Below are positions 10,201-18,054 of a DNA stretch of 64,000 bases, one piece after another (the stretch's first letter is position 1; each line of letters opens with the position of its first letter). The notes beneath the pieces were generated by a model. It saw nothing but the letters and a program-made list of their open reading frames with translations, did not search any database and was not told the origin of the DNA. The translations under genes were made by a program, and so were the position numbers. This DNA is from Eubacteriaceae bacterium UBA6119 (GTDB lineage: Bacteria; Bacillota; Clostridia; Eubacteriales; UBA1433): the NCBI GenBank assembly GCA_002423395.1, contig DIVZ01000003.1, positions 1 to 64,000 of the forward strand, written 5' to 3'.

Positions 10201-10869
10201 GTCTTTTTCAAGCGTTGCCAATATCTTTTTGTCTTCGCTGAAATATTCAATAATTTCGGCATTTGTGCCCAGACCGAACATTCTCATAAGAATTGTTACC
10301 GGCAGCTTTCTTGTTCTGTCTACTCTTACATACATAATGTCGTTGGAATCAGTCTCAAATTCAAGCCATGCGCCTCTGCTCGGAATAATTTGGGATGAAT
10401 AAAGCTCTTTTCCCGCCTTGTCCAATTCGTAAAAAAAGTACGCACCCGGAGAACGGACTAATTGGCTTACGATAACCCTTTCCGCTCCGTTTATAATAAA
10501 AGTGCCTTTGTCGGTCATAATGGGAAAATCGCCTAAGTAAACATCTTGCTCTATTTTTACGTTAGTTTCTTTAAACGTCAAACGAACCTTTACACGTAAA
10601 GAACGAGAGTAGTTGGAATCCCTCTCTTTGCATTCTTCCATGTCGTATTTAGGTTCTCCGTACAGGCTGTAGTCTAAAAATTCTAAAATTAACTCACCCG
10701 AATAATCCACTATGGGAGAAATATCGTCAAGAACTTCTCTTAACCCTTTTTCTAAAAACCACTCATAAGATTTTTTCTGAATTTCGATAAGATCCGGCAT
10801 TTCCAAAATTTCTCTAATCTTGGAAAAACTCATTCTTTCAACTTCGCCTGCTTTTATAGGATGCACCAA
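7285..10869 (-). CDS. rpoB: DNA-directed RNA polymerase subunit beta
   Basis: Catalytic beta subunit, 1194 residues, the rifampicin target. The rifampicin-region residues GSSQLSQFMDQTNPLAE and LGPGGLSRDRAGFE are of the sensitive type. The ending with EVWALEAYGAA and an acidic tail is normal. The start is TTG (10869-10867) giving MVHPIK, a conserved clostridial N-terminus, behind AGGAG. The gene has its own promoter and a structured leader of roughly 140 bases. No rplK-rplA-rplJ-rplL cluster lies upstream; the neighbouring gene is divergent. Confidence 0.98.
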   Translation of the reverse strand: MVHPIKAGEVERMSFSKIREILEMPDLIEIQKKSYEWFLEKGLREVLDDISPIVDYSGELILEFLDYSLYGEPKYDMEECKERDSNYSRSLRVKVRLTFKETNVKIEQDVYLGDFPIMTDKGTFIINGAERVIVSQLVRSPGAYFFYELDKAGKELYSSQIIPSRGAWLEFETDSNDIMYVRVDRTRKLPVTILMRMFGLGTNAEIIEYFSEDKKILATLEKDSTSSKEEGLIEIYKRLRPGEPPTVDNAKSLTDSMFFDNRRYDLAVVGRYKINKKLALATRIASNIAANNIISPKTGEIFVSKGEVIKMDVAKKIQNSGINRVDVVVIKDKEERKFTVIGNNTVNILEQDLPFDISDIDIEKMVRYDVLCEILSSDKSEEEMKQELKDRIRQLVPKHITIEDIFCTINYNMGLEYGIGDTDDIDHLGNRRLRSVGELLQNQFRIGLTRMEKNVKERMMTPEKESLTPQDLVNIRPVHAAIKEFFGSSQLSQFMDQTNPLAELTNRRRLSALGPGGLSRDRAGFEVRDVHYSHYGRMCPIETPEGPNIGLINSLCTYARVNDYGFIETPYRKVENGRVTEINEYLTADEEGFYTIAQANEPLDDNGNFINSKVTGRTGKERAFVMVEPNKIDYMDISPKQIVSVATALIPFLENDDANRALMGSNMQRQAVPLLNPQSPIIGTGMEHISAKDSGVCVVAQQDGIVEKVASNRIVVSGRNYPLLKFKRTNQGTCCDQRPIVDKGDVIKKGDIIADGPSTEKGELALGRNVLVGFMTWEGYNFEDAILISEKLVKEDAFTSIHIEEYECEARETKLGPEEITRDIPNVGEDVLKNLNEKGIIRIGAEVTSDDILVGKVTPKGEKELTAEERLLRAIFGEKAREVRDTSLKVPHGESGIVVDVKEFSRENGDELKPQTNKTVRVYVAVKRKISVGDKMAGRHGNKGVVSRILPEEDMPFMEDGTPLEIVLNPLGVPSRMNIGQVLETHLGMAAAAFGWKIATPVFDGANEDDTMDLLEKAGYNKDGKVKLYDGRTGDEFDNRVTVGYMYIMKLHHLVDDKMHSRSTGPYSLVTQQPLGGKAQFGGQRFGEMEVWALEAYGAAHTLQEIITVKSDDVVGRVKAYEAIIKGENIPTPGIPEGFKVLIKEFQSLGIDVSVIGEADEEIKVKDTEEEDGIPHVVTTVSVEDFTEDDDFDL

Positions 10870-10896
10870 TACCAGTCACTCCTTTTAATAATAAAT

Positions 10897-10942
10897 TGCA
10901 CTATAAATTTCTGACTTTTATAAAAAATCTATTTATAGTGCA
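10897..10942 (-). promoter_or_regulatory. rpoB leader hairpin 2 (perfect 12-bp stem)
   Basis: TGCACTATAAAT at 10897-10908 and ATTTATAGTGCA at 10931-10942 are perfect inverted arms with a 22-base loop. The hairpin lies in the rpoB 5' untranslated region, ending about 15 bases before the AGGAG site. A decoy-like GGAGGTG sits just on its promoter-proximal side (about 10942-10948, minus strand) with no start codon behind it. The stem is AT-rich with no downstream T-run, so it looks like an mRNA control or stability element rather than a terminator. Confidence 0.55.
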
Positions 10943-10975
10943 CCTCCGAATTTTATAATTTTTGCACGTACAGAA

Positions 10976-11001
10976 TTGGGAAATGTAAAAAAAATTCCCA
11001 A
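10976..11001 (-). promoter_or_regulatory. rpoB leader hairpin 1 near the transcript 5' end
   Basis: TTGGGAA at 10976-10982 and TTCCCAA at 10995-11001 form a 7-bp stem; GTACA (10968-10972) and TGTAC (11011-11015) could add an outer 5-bp stem. It begins within about 15 bases of the predicted transcription start. The long T-run is inside the loop, so it is not a normal terminator. Confidence 0.5.
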
Positions 11002-11016
11002 CTAATGCAGTGTACT

Positions 11017-11045
11017 ATGATAGCATTAATAGTTAAATATGTCAA
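11017..11045 (-). promoter_or_regulatory. Promoter of rpoB
   Basis: Minus-strand -35 TTGACA (11045-11040), a 17-bp spacer and -10 TATCAT (11022-11017), close to the sigma-A consensus. Transcription should start near 11010-11013, leaving a leader of about 140 bases before the TTG start of rpoB. It is the only strong match found between rpoB and the divergent gene on this strand. Confidence 0.75.
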
Positions 11046-11200
11046 TATGTTTTTTGTTGTTTTTATAAATTATTATAATAATATTATAATAATATTTTGT
11101 CATATATTAGCGGAATATAAAATATTTGAATAAAATTTAATAAAGCGTACTAAATAACGTTAATTATCTGCTTAAATAGCAAATTATAGATATTGTTAAA

Positions 11201-11229
11201 TTGACAGTAATTTTTGCTTATGTTAATAT
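11201..11229 (+). promoter_or_regulatory. Promoter of the Gly-rich protein-pspA pair
   Basis: -35 TTGACA (11201-11206), a 17-bp spacer and -10 TAATAT (11224-11229), ending 44 bases before the ATG at 11274. It is a good housekeeping-type match. The 10870-11273 gap therefore holds two divergent promoters separated by about 155 bases of very AT-rich DNA. Confidence 0.6.
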
Positions 11230-11273
11230 GTGATGAGAACGATTAAATTTACTTGAAAGGATGGTGCGGTGCA

Positions 11274-12326
11274 ATGGGCAGAGGCGGTGGCGGCGGCGGT
11301 GGCCGAAGCAGCGGCGGCGGTTTCGGCGGCTCAAGAAGCTCTTTTGGAGGCAGTTCATTCGGCGGCGGAAGAGGCGGCGGTGGCGGCAGTATTTTTGGCG
11401 GCGGCTCAAGAGGCGGAAGTTCGGGTAATTCCTATCAACCGTCTTCTTATAACCAACCCCGAAGCGGATCTTTCGGCGGCAGCTTTCTCGGCGGATACAT
11501 GGGCAGTAAACTTGGACGAGGCGGCAGCGGTGGCGGAGGCGGCGATATGCAGCCGAATAATCGCTCCGGATGCGGAATTGCCATACTTGTTGTAATCTGT
11601 ATAATTATATTATTTATTGTTATAGCGGCTATGGTAAATGCGGGCGGAGGCGGCGACATAACAAAGTCTACTGTAGCAAGAGAGGCATTAAAACCAGGCA
11701 TGGTCAATGAAACAGGATATTTTACAGATGAATTGGGTTGGATCCGCAATAAAACAGAACTAGAATCCGGACTTAAGTATTTTTATCAAAAAACAGGCGT
11801 TCAGCCATACGTATACATAACGGATACTGTAAATGGTTCACACTACCCTACTGAGACGAGTTTGGAATCATATGCAAACAAACTGTATGACAAACTATTT
11901 ACAGATGAAGCGCATTTACTGTTTGTATTTTTCGAATACGAACCCAGCCAGTATATGTATTGTGGCGTAGGAGGAGCTCAGACTAAAACAATAATTGACA
12001 AAGAAGCGCAAGATATACTTTTGGATTATGTTGACAAGTATTATTATGACAAAGGTTTATCGGAAGAAGAATTTTTCAGCAAAGCTTTTTCAGACACGGC
12101 TGACCGCATTATGACAGTAACAAAATCCCCGTGGATTCCCGTTTTAATTGTAGCGGGAGCCGTTATATTAATAATGATATTATTTTTATGGTGGAGAAAA
12201 GCGAAAGTTCAGAAAAACATTGAGGCAAAGCAGACAGAAGAAATGCTTAGCAAACCGCTTGATACGTTTGGCGATATTGAAGCTGAAAAGCTCACCGAGA
12301 AATATGATAATCCTCAAAATAAATAA
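11274..12326 (+). CDS. Gly/Arg/Ser-rich two-pass membrane protein, TPM-like domain
   Basis: The start is the ATG at 11274 behind AAAGGA (350 residues); an in-frame TTG seven codons upstream is less likely. Residues 1-93 are a low-complexity Gly/Ser/Arg tail (repeats such as SSFGG and GGRGG). Residues 101-121 and about 288-306 are hydrophobic membrane segments. The 160-residue domain between them has an FTDELGWI opening and a Gly-containing centre that resemble the TPM/YgcG fold, but I am not certain of that family. The C-terminal 45 residues are charged. The usual TPM layout has its Gly-rich tail at the C-terminus, so this order is reversed. It is followed after 20 bases by pspA, suggesting a membrane-stress module. 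Confidence 0.75.
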   Translation: MGRGGGGGGGRSSGGGFGGSRSSFGGSSFGGGRGGGGGSIFGGGSRGGSSGNSYQPSSYNQPRSGSFGGSFLGGYMGSKLGRGGSGGGGGDMQPNNRSGCGIAILVVICIIILFIVIAAMVNAGGGGDITKSTVAREALKPGMVNETGYFTDELGWIRNKTELESGLKYFYQKTGVQPYVYITDTVNGSHYPTETSLESYANKLYDKLFTDEAHLLFVFFEYEPSQYMYCGVGGAQTKTIIDKEAQDILLDYVDKYYYDKGLSEEEFFSKAFSDTADRIMTVTKSPWIPVLIVAGAVILIMILFLWWRKAKVQKNIEAKQTEEMLSKPLDTFGDIEAEKLTEKYDNPQNK

Positions 12327-12346
12327 TAATTAAAGGAGAAATAACT

Positions 12347-13024
12347 ATGGCAATACTTGAAAGATTCGGAGATATTATTAAAGCAAACATCAATGCAATA
12401 ATCGACAATATGGAAGACCCCTCAAAAATGATTGACCAGTACTTAAGAGATATGATGGAAGATCTCGCGGAAGTAAAAAGCAACACAGCAAGCGTAATGG
12501 CGGAAGAAACCCGCACAAAACGTCTTGTTGATGAAAACGCGGCGGAAGTAGCCAAATATTCAGAATACGCAAAAAAAGCATTACAATCAAACAACGAAGG
12601 CGATGCCAGAACATTTGTTACTAAAAAACAAGAACTTGAAAAAATAGGCGCAGACTTAGTAAAGGCGTATGCCGTAGCGCATGAAAACGCGATAAAAATA
12701 CGTCAGCTTCACGATAAACTTTCAAGCGATATTCAAACTCTGAAATCGCGCAAAGAAATGATTAAAGCAAAAGTATCAGTTGCAAAAACACAGCAGACAA
12801 TCAATGAAGCCAGTGATTACGCCGGAAAAACAGAAAGCGCCAAAAACGCATTTGAACGCATGGAAAACAAAGCAGAACGTATGCTTGACGAAGCCAATGC
12901 TATGGCAGAACTTAACAAACCTGCTTTGGATGAAGCAGGTAAACTTGAAGAAAAATACGCTTCTTCAGGATCTGTATCTGTAGAAGAAGAACTTGACAGA
13001 TTAAAAAAAGAAATGGGGAAATAG
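12347..13024 (+). CDS. pspA: PspA/IM30 family phage-shock protein
   Basis: 225-residue, almost wholly alpha-helical coiled-coil protein of the PspA/Vipp1 (ESCRT-III-like) family, which binds and stabilises stressed cytoplasmic membranes. The N-terminus MAILERFGDIIKANINAIID is the amphipathic helix 0 plus helix 1 typical of the family. DPSKMIDQYLRDM and the long heptad region to about residue 190 follow. The ribosome binding site is AAAGGAGAAATAACT. It is encoded 20 bases after the Gly-rich membrane protein, so the two are probably co-transcribed. A strong terminator follows. No pspF- or liaRS-like regulator is adjacent. Confidence 0.9.
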   Translation: MAILERFGDIIKANINAIIDNMEDPSKMIDQYLRDMMEDLAEVKSNTASVMAEETRTKRLVDENAAEVAKYSEYAKKALQSNNEGDARTFVTKKQELEKIGADLVKAYAVAHENAIKIRQLHDKLSSDIQTLKSRKEMIKAKVSVAKTQQTINEASDYAGKTESAKNAFERMENKAERMLDEANAMAELNKPALDEAGKLEEKYASSGSVSVEEELDRLKKEMGK

Positions 13025-13042
13025 TTCCTGTATAAAATAAAA

Positions 13043-13070
13043 GGCCCGTTAAAATTTAACGGGTCTTTTA
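13043..13070 (+). terminator. Terminator between pspA and pyrG
   Basis: GGCCCGTTAA (13043-13052) pairs with TTAACGGGTC (13056-13065, one G-U) around a three-base loop, followed by TTTTA. In the minus direction AAAA also precedes the stem, so it may serve both convergent genes. Confidence 0.85.
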
Positions 13071-13089
13071 TTTATTGCTCAATTTAAAT

Positions 13090-14700
13090 TTAATGATTAT
13101 TTTTATGTTTTACAGCCGCTTTTATAAAGTCCCTGAAAAGCGGGTGGGCTTTATTTGGTCTCGATTTAAATTCCGGGTGAGCCTGTGTGCCTACGAACCA
13201 AGGATGGTCTTTCAGTTCAATCATTTCAACTAAAATTCTGTTCGGCGCTTTGCCCGAAATTATCATTCCTTTATCTTCAAATTCTTTTTCATATTTATTA
13301 TTAAATTCATATCTGTGCCTGTGTCGCTCATGTATGAGTTCACGACCGTACGCTTCGTATGCTTTTGTGCCTTTAACCAAATTACAAGGATATTCGCCCA
13401 GTCGCATTGTACCGCCTTTTCTGTCAATTTCTTTCTGTTCGGGCATTACGTCTATAACCGGGTTTTTTGTCTGTTCATTAAATTCTGTTGAGTTGGCGTC
13501 TGAATATCCCAAAACATTTCTTGCAAACTCAATAACAGATACCTGCATTCCAAGGCATATGCCCAAATACGGAACATTATGTTCTCTGGCATAACGAGCT
13601 GCCGATATTTTGCCCTCAATTCCTCTGTCTCCGAACCCTCCCGGTATTATTAATCCGTCTACATCTTTAAAATATTTTTCGGCGTTTGCATCGTTAACGT
13701 CAACTGAGTGAAACCATTTAACTTCAACTTTTCTGTTGTTTTCAAGTCCTCCGTGACATAAAGCCTCAGTCAACGATAAATAAGCGTCTTTTAGTTCTGC
13801 GTATTTGCCTACAAGACCAATAAGCACAGTATCTTTAAGCGAATTCATCTTATCTACCATTTGCTGCCATTCTGCCATATCAGGTTTTTGGTAAGGCAGT
13901 TTGAGGCGTTCGCAAACCAATCTGTCAATGCCTTCATTTTCAAGCAGCAGAGGAACTTCATATAAGTTAGGAGTATCAATATTCGATATTACGGCTTCTT
14001 TTTCTACGTTGCAGAACAGGCTTATTTTTTCTTTTATATTATCATTAATCGCTTTTTCGCTTCTAAGAACAATAATATCCGGCTGTATGCCCATTCCTCT
14101 TAATTCTTTTACGCTGTACTGAGTGGGTTTTGTTTTAAATTCTCCGGCACAGTTAAGATACGGCAGAAGCGTTACGTGTATGTACATTACATTTTCAGCG
14201 CCGTATTCACTTTTTACTTGCCTTATCGCTTCAATATAAGGCTGGCTTTCGATGTCGCCTACAGTTCCGCCGATTTCTGTTATTATTACTTCAGCGTTTG
14301 AATTTTTTGCCGCTTTTGTAAGCCATGATTTTATTTCGTTAGTTATGTGCGGTATTACTTGGACGGTAGCGCCCAGATAATCGCCTTTTCGCTCTTTGTT
14401 AATTACGGACCAATAAATTTTCCCTGTTGTAACATTGCTGCTTTCTGCAAGACTTACATCAATAAATCTTTCGTAATGTCCTAAATCCAAATCGGCTTCA
14501 GTTCCGTCGTCTGTAACAAAAACTTCACCGTGCTGATACGGACTCATTGTGCCGGGGTCAAAATTAATGTACGGGTCAAATTTTTGCGTAAAAACACTTA
14601 TGCCCATATTTTTAAGCAGTCTGCCTACAGATGCCGCCGTTATGCCTTTACCGAGCGAAGAAACAACACCGCCTGTTACAAAAATAAATTTAGTCTTCAT
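13090..14700 (-). CDS. pyrG: CTP synthase
   Basis: Converts UTP, ATP and glutamine to CTP, the last step of pyrimidine nucleotide synthesis. It has 536 residues, the normal length. The N-terminal amidoligase domain starts MKTKFIFVTGGVVSSLGKGI, and DLDLGHYERF is visible. The C-terminal glutaminase domain carries the nucleophile motif LGICLGMQ near residue 380 and His/Glu in AHPEF. ATG follows AGGAG with 6-base spacing. It is a single-gene unit: pspA is convergent downstream and the transketolase genes lie upstream after about 170 bases. I saw no clear promoter or attenuator in front. Confidence 0.97.
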   Translation of the reverse strand: MKTKFIFVTGGVVSSLGKGITAASVGRLLKNMGISVFTQKFDPYINFDPGTMSPYQHGEVFVTDDGTEADLDLGHYERFIDVSLAESSNVTTGKIYWSVINKERKGDYLGATVQVIPHITNEIKSWLTKAAKNSNAEVIITEIGGTVGDIESQPYIEAIRQVKSEYGAENVMYIHVTLLPYLNCAGEFKTKPTQYSVKELRGMGIQPDIIVLRSEKAINDNIKEKISLFCNVEKEAVISNIDTPNLYEVPLLLENEGIDRLVCERLKLPYQKPDMAEWQQMVDKMNSLKDTVLIGLVGKYAELKDAYLSLTEALCHGGLENNRKVEVKWFHSVDVNDANAEKYFKDVDGLIIPGGFGDRGIEGKISAARYAREHNVPYLGICLGMQVSVIEFARNVLGYSDANSTEFNEQTKNPVIDVMPEQKEIDRKGGTMRLGEYPCNLVKGTKAYEAYGRELIHERHRHRYEFNNKYEKEFEDKGMIISGKAPNRILVEMIELKDHPWFVGTQAHPEFKSRPNKAHPLFRDFIKAAVKHKNNH

Positions 14701-14869
14701 AATTTACTCCTACTTTTGCCTTATATTTTTTATCTACATTATGCAATCAGGATATGGTTTGCCTTTTGACTATAAGCAAAAATGATGATTACAAAATATA
14801 TATTGTGCGCTTTTATCTAATTTTAAAAAAATATCATTTGGTTGATGCTAATGCTATTTATGTTATATT

Positions 14870-15799
14870 TTATTTATCGCTTAGCATTGAAATTGCCTTG
14901 TTTGCAATATCGGTTTGTGTAAGGTTAAAATATTTTAATAATTCATCAGATTTTCCCGATGTTCCAAAAGTATCTTCAATGCCAATAAAATCCATTTTTA
15001 CCGGATAATTTCTAACAATTACTTCAGCAACCGCGCTTCCCATGCCGCCTATTATTGAATGTTCCTCTACCGAAAACGCTAATTTAGTTTTATTTACAGA
15101 TTTAATTATAGCTTTTTCATCTATCGGTTTAATTCGGTTTATATTAATTACTTCCGCAGATATGTTTTTATCCGCAAGTATCTGCGCTGCTTTTAATGCT
15201 TTATCTACCATGAGCCCGCACGCAAAAATGCTTATATTTTTACCTTCGTTAAGTATTTCAGCTCCGCAATCGTTATATTTATATCCTTCTTTATAAACAT
15301 CATTACAGCCTGATCTTGTCAGCCTTATGTATGCAGGTCCCGGAACATTTGCCTGCGCTTTTATAATTTCGTAAGCCTGAGCTGCGTCCGCCGGAACAAA
15401 AACTTTCATATTCGGCAGCGCGCGCATAATAGCTATATCCTCAACAGATTGATGCGTTGCTCCGTCTTCGCCGACGGTTACTCCTGCATGAGTGCATACT
15501 ATTTTTACATTGAGATTATTATGGCATATTAAATTTCTTATAATTTCATATGGACGAAGTGTGCCGAACACCGCAAACGTACTTGCGAAAACGATTTTGC
15601 CGCTAACTGCAAGCCCTGCAGCCATGCCCATCAAATTTGATTCCGCTATTCCTGCATTAAAGTGTCTTTCAGGGAACGCTTCTTTAAACATTGATGTTTT
15701 TGTAGATGCGGATAAATCGGCGTCAAGCACGACAATATTTTTGTTTTCATCTCCAAGTTCAACTAAAGCCTGTCCGTAAAGTTTTCTCATTTCCGCCAT
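14870..15799 (-). CDS. Transketolase, C-terminal subunit
   Basis: Pyrimidine-binding and C-terminal domains of a split, two-gene transketolase, which moves two-carbon units in the non-oxidative pentose phosphate pathway. The start is the ATG at 15799 (MAEMRKLYG, 309 residues) behind GGAGG, one base after the stop of the N-terminal subunit; the open frame runs 15 codons further up but inside that gene. GIAESNLMGMAAG and HAGVTVGEDGATHQ are transketolase signatures, the first holding the Glu that activates thiamine diphosphate. DXS is ruled out by the split layout and by length. Confidence 0.93.
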   Translation of the reverse strand: MAEMRKLYGQALVELGDENKNIVVLDADLSASTKTSMFKEAFPERHFNAGIAESNLMGMAAGLAVSGKIVFASTFAVFGTLRPYEIIRNLICHNNLNVKIVCTHAGVTVGEDGATHQSVEDIAIMRALPNMKVFVPADAAQAYEIIKAQANVPGPAYIRLTRSGCNDVYKEGYKYNDCGAEILNEGKNISIFACGLMVDKALKAAQILADKNISAEVININRIKPIDEKAIIKSVNKTKLAFSVEEHSIIGGMGSAVAEVIVRNYPVKMDFIGIEDTFGTSGKSDELLKYFNLTQTDIANKAISMLSDK

Positions 15800-15800
15800 G

Positions 15801-16610
15801 TTATACCTCCAGTTCCAGCATAGCTTGTTTTGTCTGTTCTTCATTAGGCGCTTTGCCGTGCCAGGAAGCGCTGTTTTCCATAAAAGAAACGCCCTTGCCT
15901 TTTACAGTCTTGCATATTATACATGAAGGTTTATCCGCGCTTTTTTGCGCCGAAACAACAGCTTTTCGCAATTTGTCAAAATCATGCCCGTCATCTACAT
16001 AAATTGTGTTAAACCCAAATGCGTCAAATTTTTTATGCAAATCTCCCAAATCCATTACATTGCATGTTTGTCCGTCTATCTGGAATCCGTTATTATCGAC
16101 AAATACTATTAAATTATTTAGTTTATAATGAGCGGCTGCCATAAAGGCTTCCCACGCAATGCCCTCGTCAAGCTCTCCGTCTCCGCACAGCACGTATGTA
16201 TATGCATCTTTTTTGTCCATCTTTTGTGCCAGTGCGATACCGACTGACGCCGATATACCCTGACCTAATGAACCTGTGCTTATTTCTATGCCCGGCAGTG
16301 TATGCATATCGGGATGACCCTGAAGGCGGCTGCCTAATTTTCTAAGTGTATCAAGCTCTGTGATATCAAAAAATCCTTTCCTTGCAAGAACCGCGTAAAG
16401 CAGCGGGGCGCAATGCCCTTTTGAGAGGATAAATTTATCCCTCTCATCCATTTGAGGATTTTTAGAATCTATGTTCATAACTTCAAAATAAAGCAGCGTC
16501 ATTATCTCAGCTGATGATAACGATCCGCCCGGATGTCCGCTTTGAGCTTTGAAAATCATGTTAATAATATCTTTTCTTATAATTTTCGCCGTATCTTTAA
16601 GATTTTGCAT
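15801..16610 (-). CDS. Transketolase, N-terminal (thiamine diphosphate) subunit
   Basis: 269-residue thiamine diphosphate-binding half of the split transketolase. SGHPGGSLSSAEI near the N-terminus, LSKGHCAPLLYAVL, and CGDGELDEGIAWEA followed by VDNNGFQIDG (the GDG-x(25)-N cofactor motif) are visible. ATG is behind AAGGAG. It is encoded directly before the C-terminal subunit and 27 bases after yitT, so the three genes probably share a transcript. Split transketolases are common in Clostridia and archaea. Confidence 0.94.
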   Translation of the reverse strand: MQNLKDTAKIIRKDIINMIFKAQSGHPGGSLSSAEIMTLLYFEVMNIDSKNPQMDERDKFILSKGHCAPLLYAVLARKGFFDITELDTLRKLGSRLQGHPDMHTLPGIEISTGSLGQGISASVGIALAQKMDKKDAYTYVLCGDGELDEGIAWEAFMAAAHYKLNNLIVFVDNNGFQIDGQTCNVMDLGDLHKKFDAFGFNTIYVDDGHDFDKLRKAVVSAQKSADKPSCIICKTVKGKGVSFMENSASWHGKAPNEEQTKQAMLELEV

Positions 16611-16637
16611 TAAATACTCCTTAATATATTGTATGTT

Positions 16638-17507
16638 TTATGCGTCTATTCTTTTAAATCCTTCTCCTATAACTTCAAGCGCTCCCACACTTATAACAAA
16701 AGCGTTTTTGTCTATTTCGTGAACAATTTTCTTAATGCCTGAAATCTGCGCCCGCGAAATTATGCACATAAGCATGTTAAATTCTTTTTTTGTGTACATC
16801 CCCTTGCAATATATGCTTGTCACGCCTCTGCTGAGATTTTCTAATATCTTTTGCGCTATTTCATCGCTCTTTGTGCTTATGATATAAACTACTTTAGTAT
16901 AGTCAATGCCTTCCTGTATAAAGTCTATCATTTTATTCGTGACATATATAGTAATTATTGAATACAACATAATATTTACGCTTTTAAATGAAAAACCAGC
17001 AATTAAAACCACAGCCATATCAATAACAAGCATCCAAGTGCCCAAACTTATCCATGAAAAGTATTTTTTTGCCATTGCCGCTATTAAGTCCGTGCCTCCC
17101 GTTGAAGCTCCGAATCTGAATATTATACCAAGTCCCAATCCTATAAGCACTCCTCCGAATATGCCGGCTATAAAAATATCGACTTTATAAACAGTAAAAA
17201 CATTCGTTATCAAATCAATAAACAAAGAAAAGAAAACCGTTGCAAATACTGTTTTAATTCCAAATTTAATTCCTAATATTTTTATTGAAAATAAAAAAAC
17301 CGGCACTGACAGAATTAGTGTCATTATGCCTACCGGTATTCCCGTAAAATAAAATAAAACTGTTGCAATCCCGCTCAGTCCGCCAGGAGCAATTTTATAT
17401 GGGATGCAGAAATAGGAATACCCAAACGCCATAATGAAACATCCGGCTAGAATAGCTGTGTATTGAGTTAAAACATTCAAGCTTTTGTGTTCATTATGCT
17501 TATCCAT
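16638..17507 (-). CDS. YitT family membrane protein
   Basis: 289-residue membrane protein of the YitT/DUF161 family with a C-terminal DUF2179 domain. About six hydrophobic segments span residues 10-205. GASTGGTDLIA around residue 140 and YKIAPGGLSGIA near residue 32 are the two repeated YitT motifs. The soluble tail (about 215-289) has the DUF2179 pattern. ATG follows AAGGAAATAA. The substrate is unknown for the family. It stands first in the transketolase unit, a link with no obvious functional reason. Confidence 0.9.
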   Translation of the reverse strand: MDKHNEHKSLNVLTQYTAILAGCFIMAFGYSYFCIPYKIAPGGLSGIATVLFYFTGIPVGIMTLILSVPVFLFSIKILGIKFGIKTVFATVFFSLFIDLITNVFTVYKVDIFIAGIFGGVLIGLGLGIIFRFGASTGGTDLIAAMAKKYFSWISLGTWMLVIDMAVVLIAGFSFKSVNIMLYSIITIYVTNKMIDFIQEGIDYTKVVYIISTKSDEIAQKILENLSRGVTSIYCKGMYTKKEFNMLMCIISRAQISGIKKIVHEIDKNAFVISVGALEVIGEGFKRIDA

Positions 17508-17612
17508 TTATTTCCTTATTTATATAACCCAATAATAATTTATTTTATAATATTGTTTAAAAATATTCAATGTATTAACGCTATTTTTTTATTTTTTTAT
17601 AAATATAAATTT

Positions 17613-17643
17613 AAGCTCTGCATCCAAACGTAATACAAAGCTT
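17613..17643 (-). terminator. Possible terminator after mazF
   Basis: AAGCTCTG (17613-17620) and CAAAGCTT (17636-17643) can form an 8-bp stem, one pair being G-U, with a 15-base loop. In the minus direction it is followed by AAATTTATATTT, only partly T-rich, so the terminator is weak or doubtful. Confidence 0.4.
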
Positions 17644-17658
17644 AAAAAATTAATTTAT

Positions 17659-18006
17659 TCAGATATTTATTCCGAAACTTATCTGTATGCCTTCATTAAC
17701 CTGCGTCATCATTATTTCATCCAAATGCCCTATTTTCTCTTTGAGTCTTTTTTTATCTATTGTTCTAACCTGTTCAAGCAATATGACAGAATCTTTTGCA
17801 AGTCCGAATTCTTTTGCTTCTATTTCAATATGTGTAGGCAGCTTTGCCTTGTTTAATTGCGATGTAATAGCTGATATTATGACAGTGGGGCTGTATTTAT
17901 TGCCCATATCGTTTTGTATAACCAAAACAGGCCTTATTCCCCCTTGCTCGGATCCTATAACAGGACTTAAATCAGCATAAAACACATCTCCTCTTTTGAT
18001 ATTCAT
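17659..18006 (-). CDS. mazF: MazF/PemK-type endoribonuclease toxin (EndoA/NdoA type)
   Basis: 115 residues matching the chromosomal MazF of Gram-positives: KRGDVFYADLSPVIGSEQGG at the N-terminus, IRPVLVIQND (catalytic Arg region), VIISAIT and LLEQVRTIDK. Family members cut mRNA at short U-rich motifs and are held off by a ribbon-helix-helix antitoxin. In Bacillus the order is alr-antitoxin-toxin; here 238 bases separate alr and mazF and contain no open frame for an antitoxin. ATG at 18006 has no good ribosome binding site, so translation should be weak. It has its own promoter, overlapped by an inverted repeat. Confidence 0.92.
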   Translation of the reverse strand: MNIKRGDVFYADLSPVIGSEQGGIRPVLVIQNDMGNKYSPTVIISAITSQLNKAKLPTHIEIEAKEFGLAKDSVILLEQVRTIDKKRLKEKIGHLDEIMMTQVNEGIQISFGINI

Positions 18007-18054
18007 GCTATTTTAAGACATATGATAATGTACTAAATTATTATAGGTCTTTTA

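Noticed and set aside
9647..10402. A 251-codon plus-strand open frame
   Set aside because: It lies entirely inside rpoB on the other strand, has low-complexity Ser/Ile/Leu composition and no ribosome binding site; a shadow frame.
11218..11409. Arg-rich minus-strand frame opposite the Gly-rich gene
   Set aside because: Its Arg/His content is just the complement of GGC/GGA Gly codons; no start signal.
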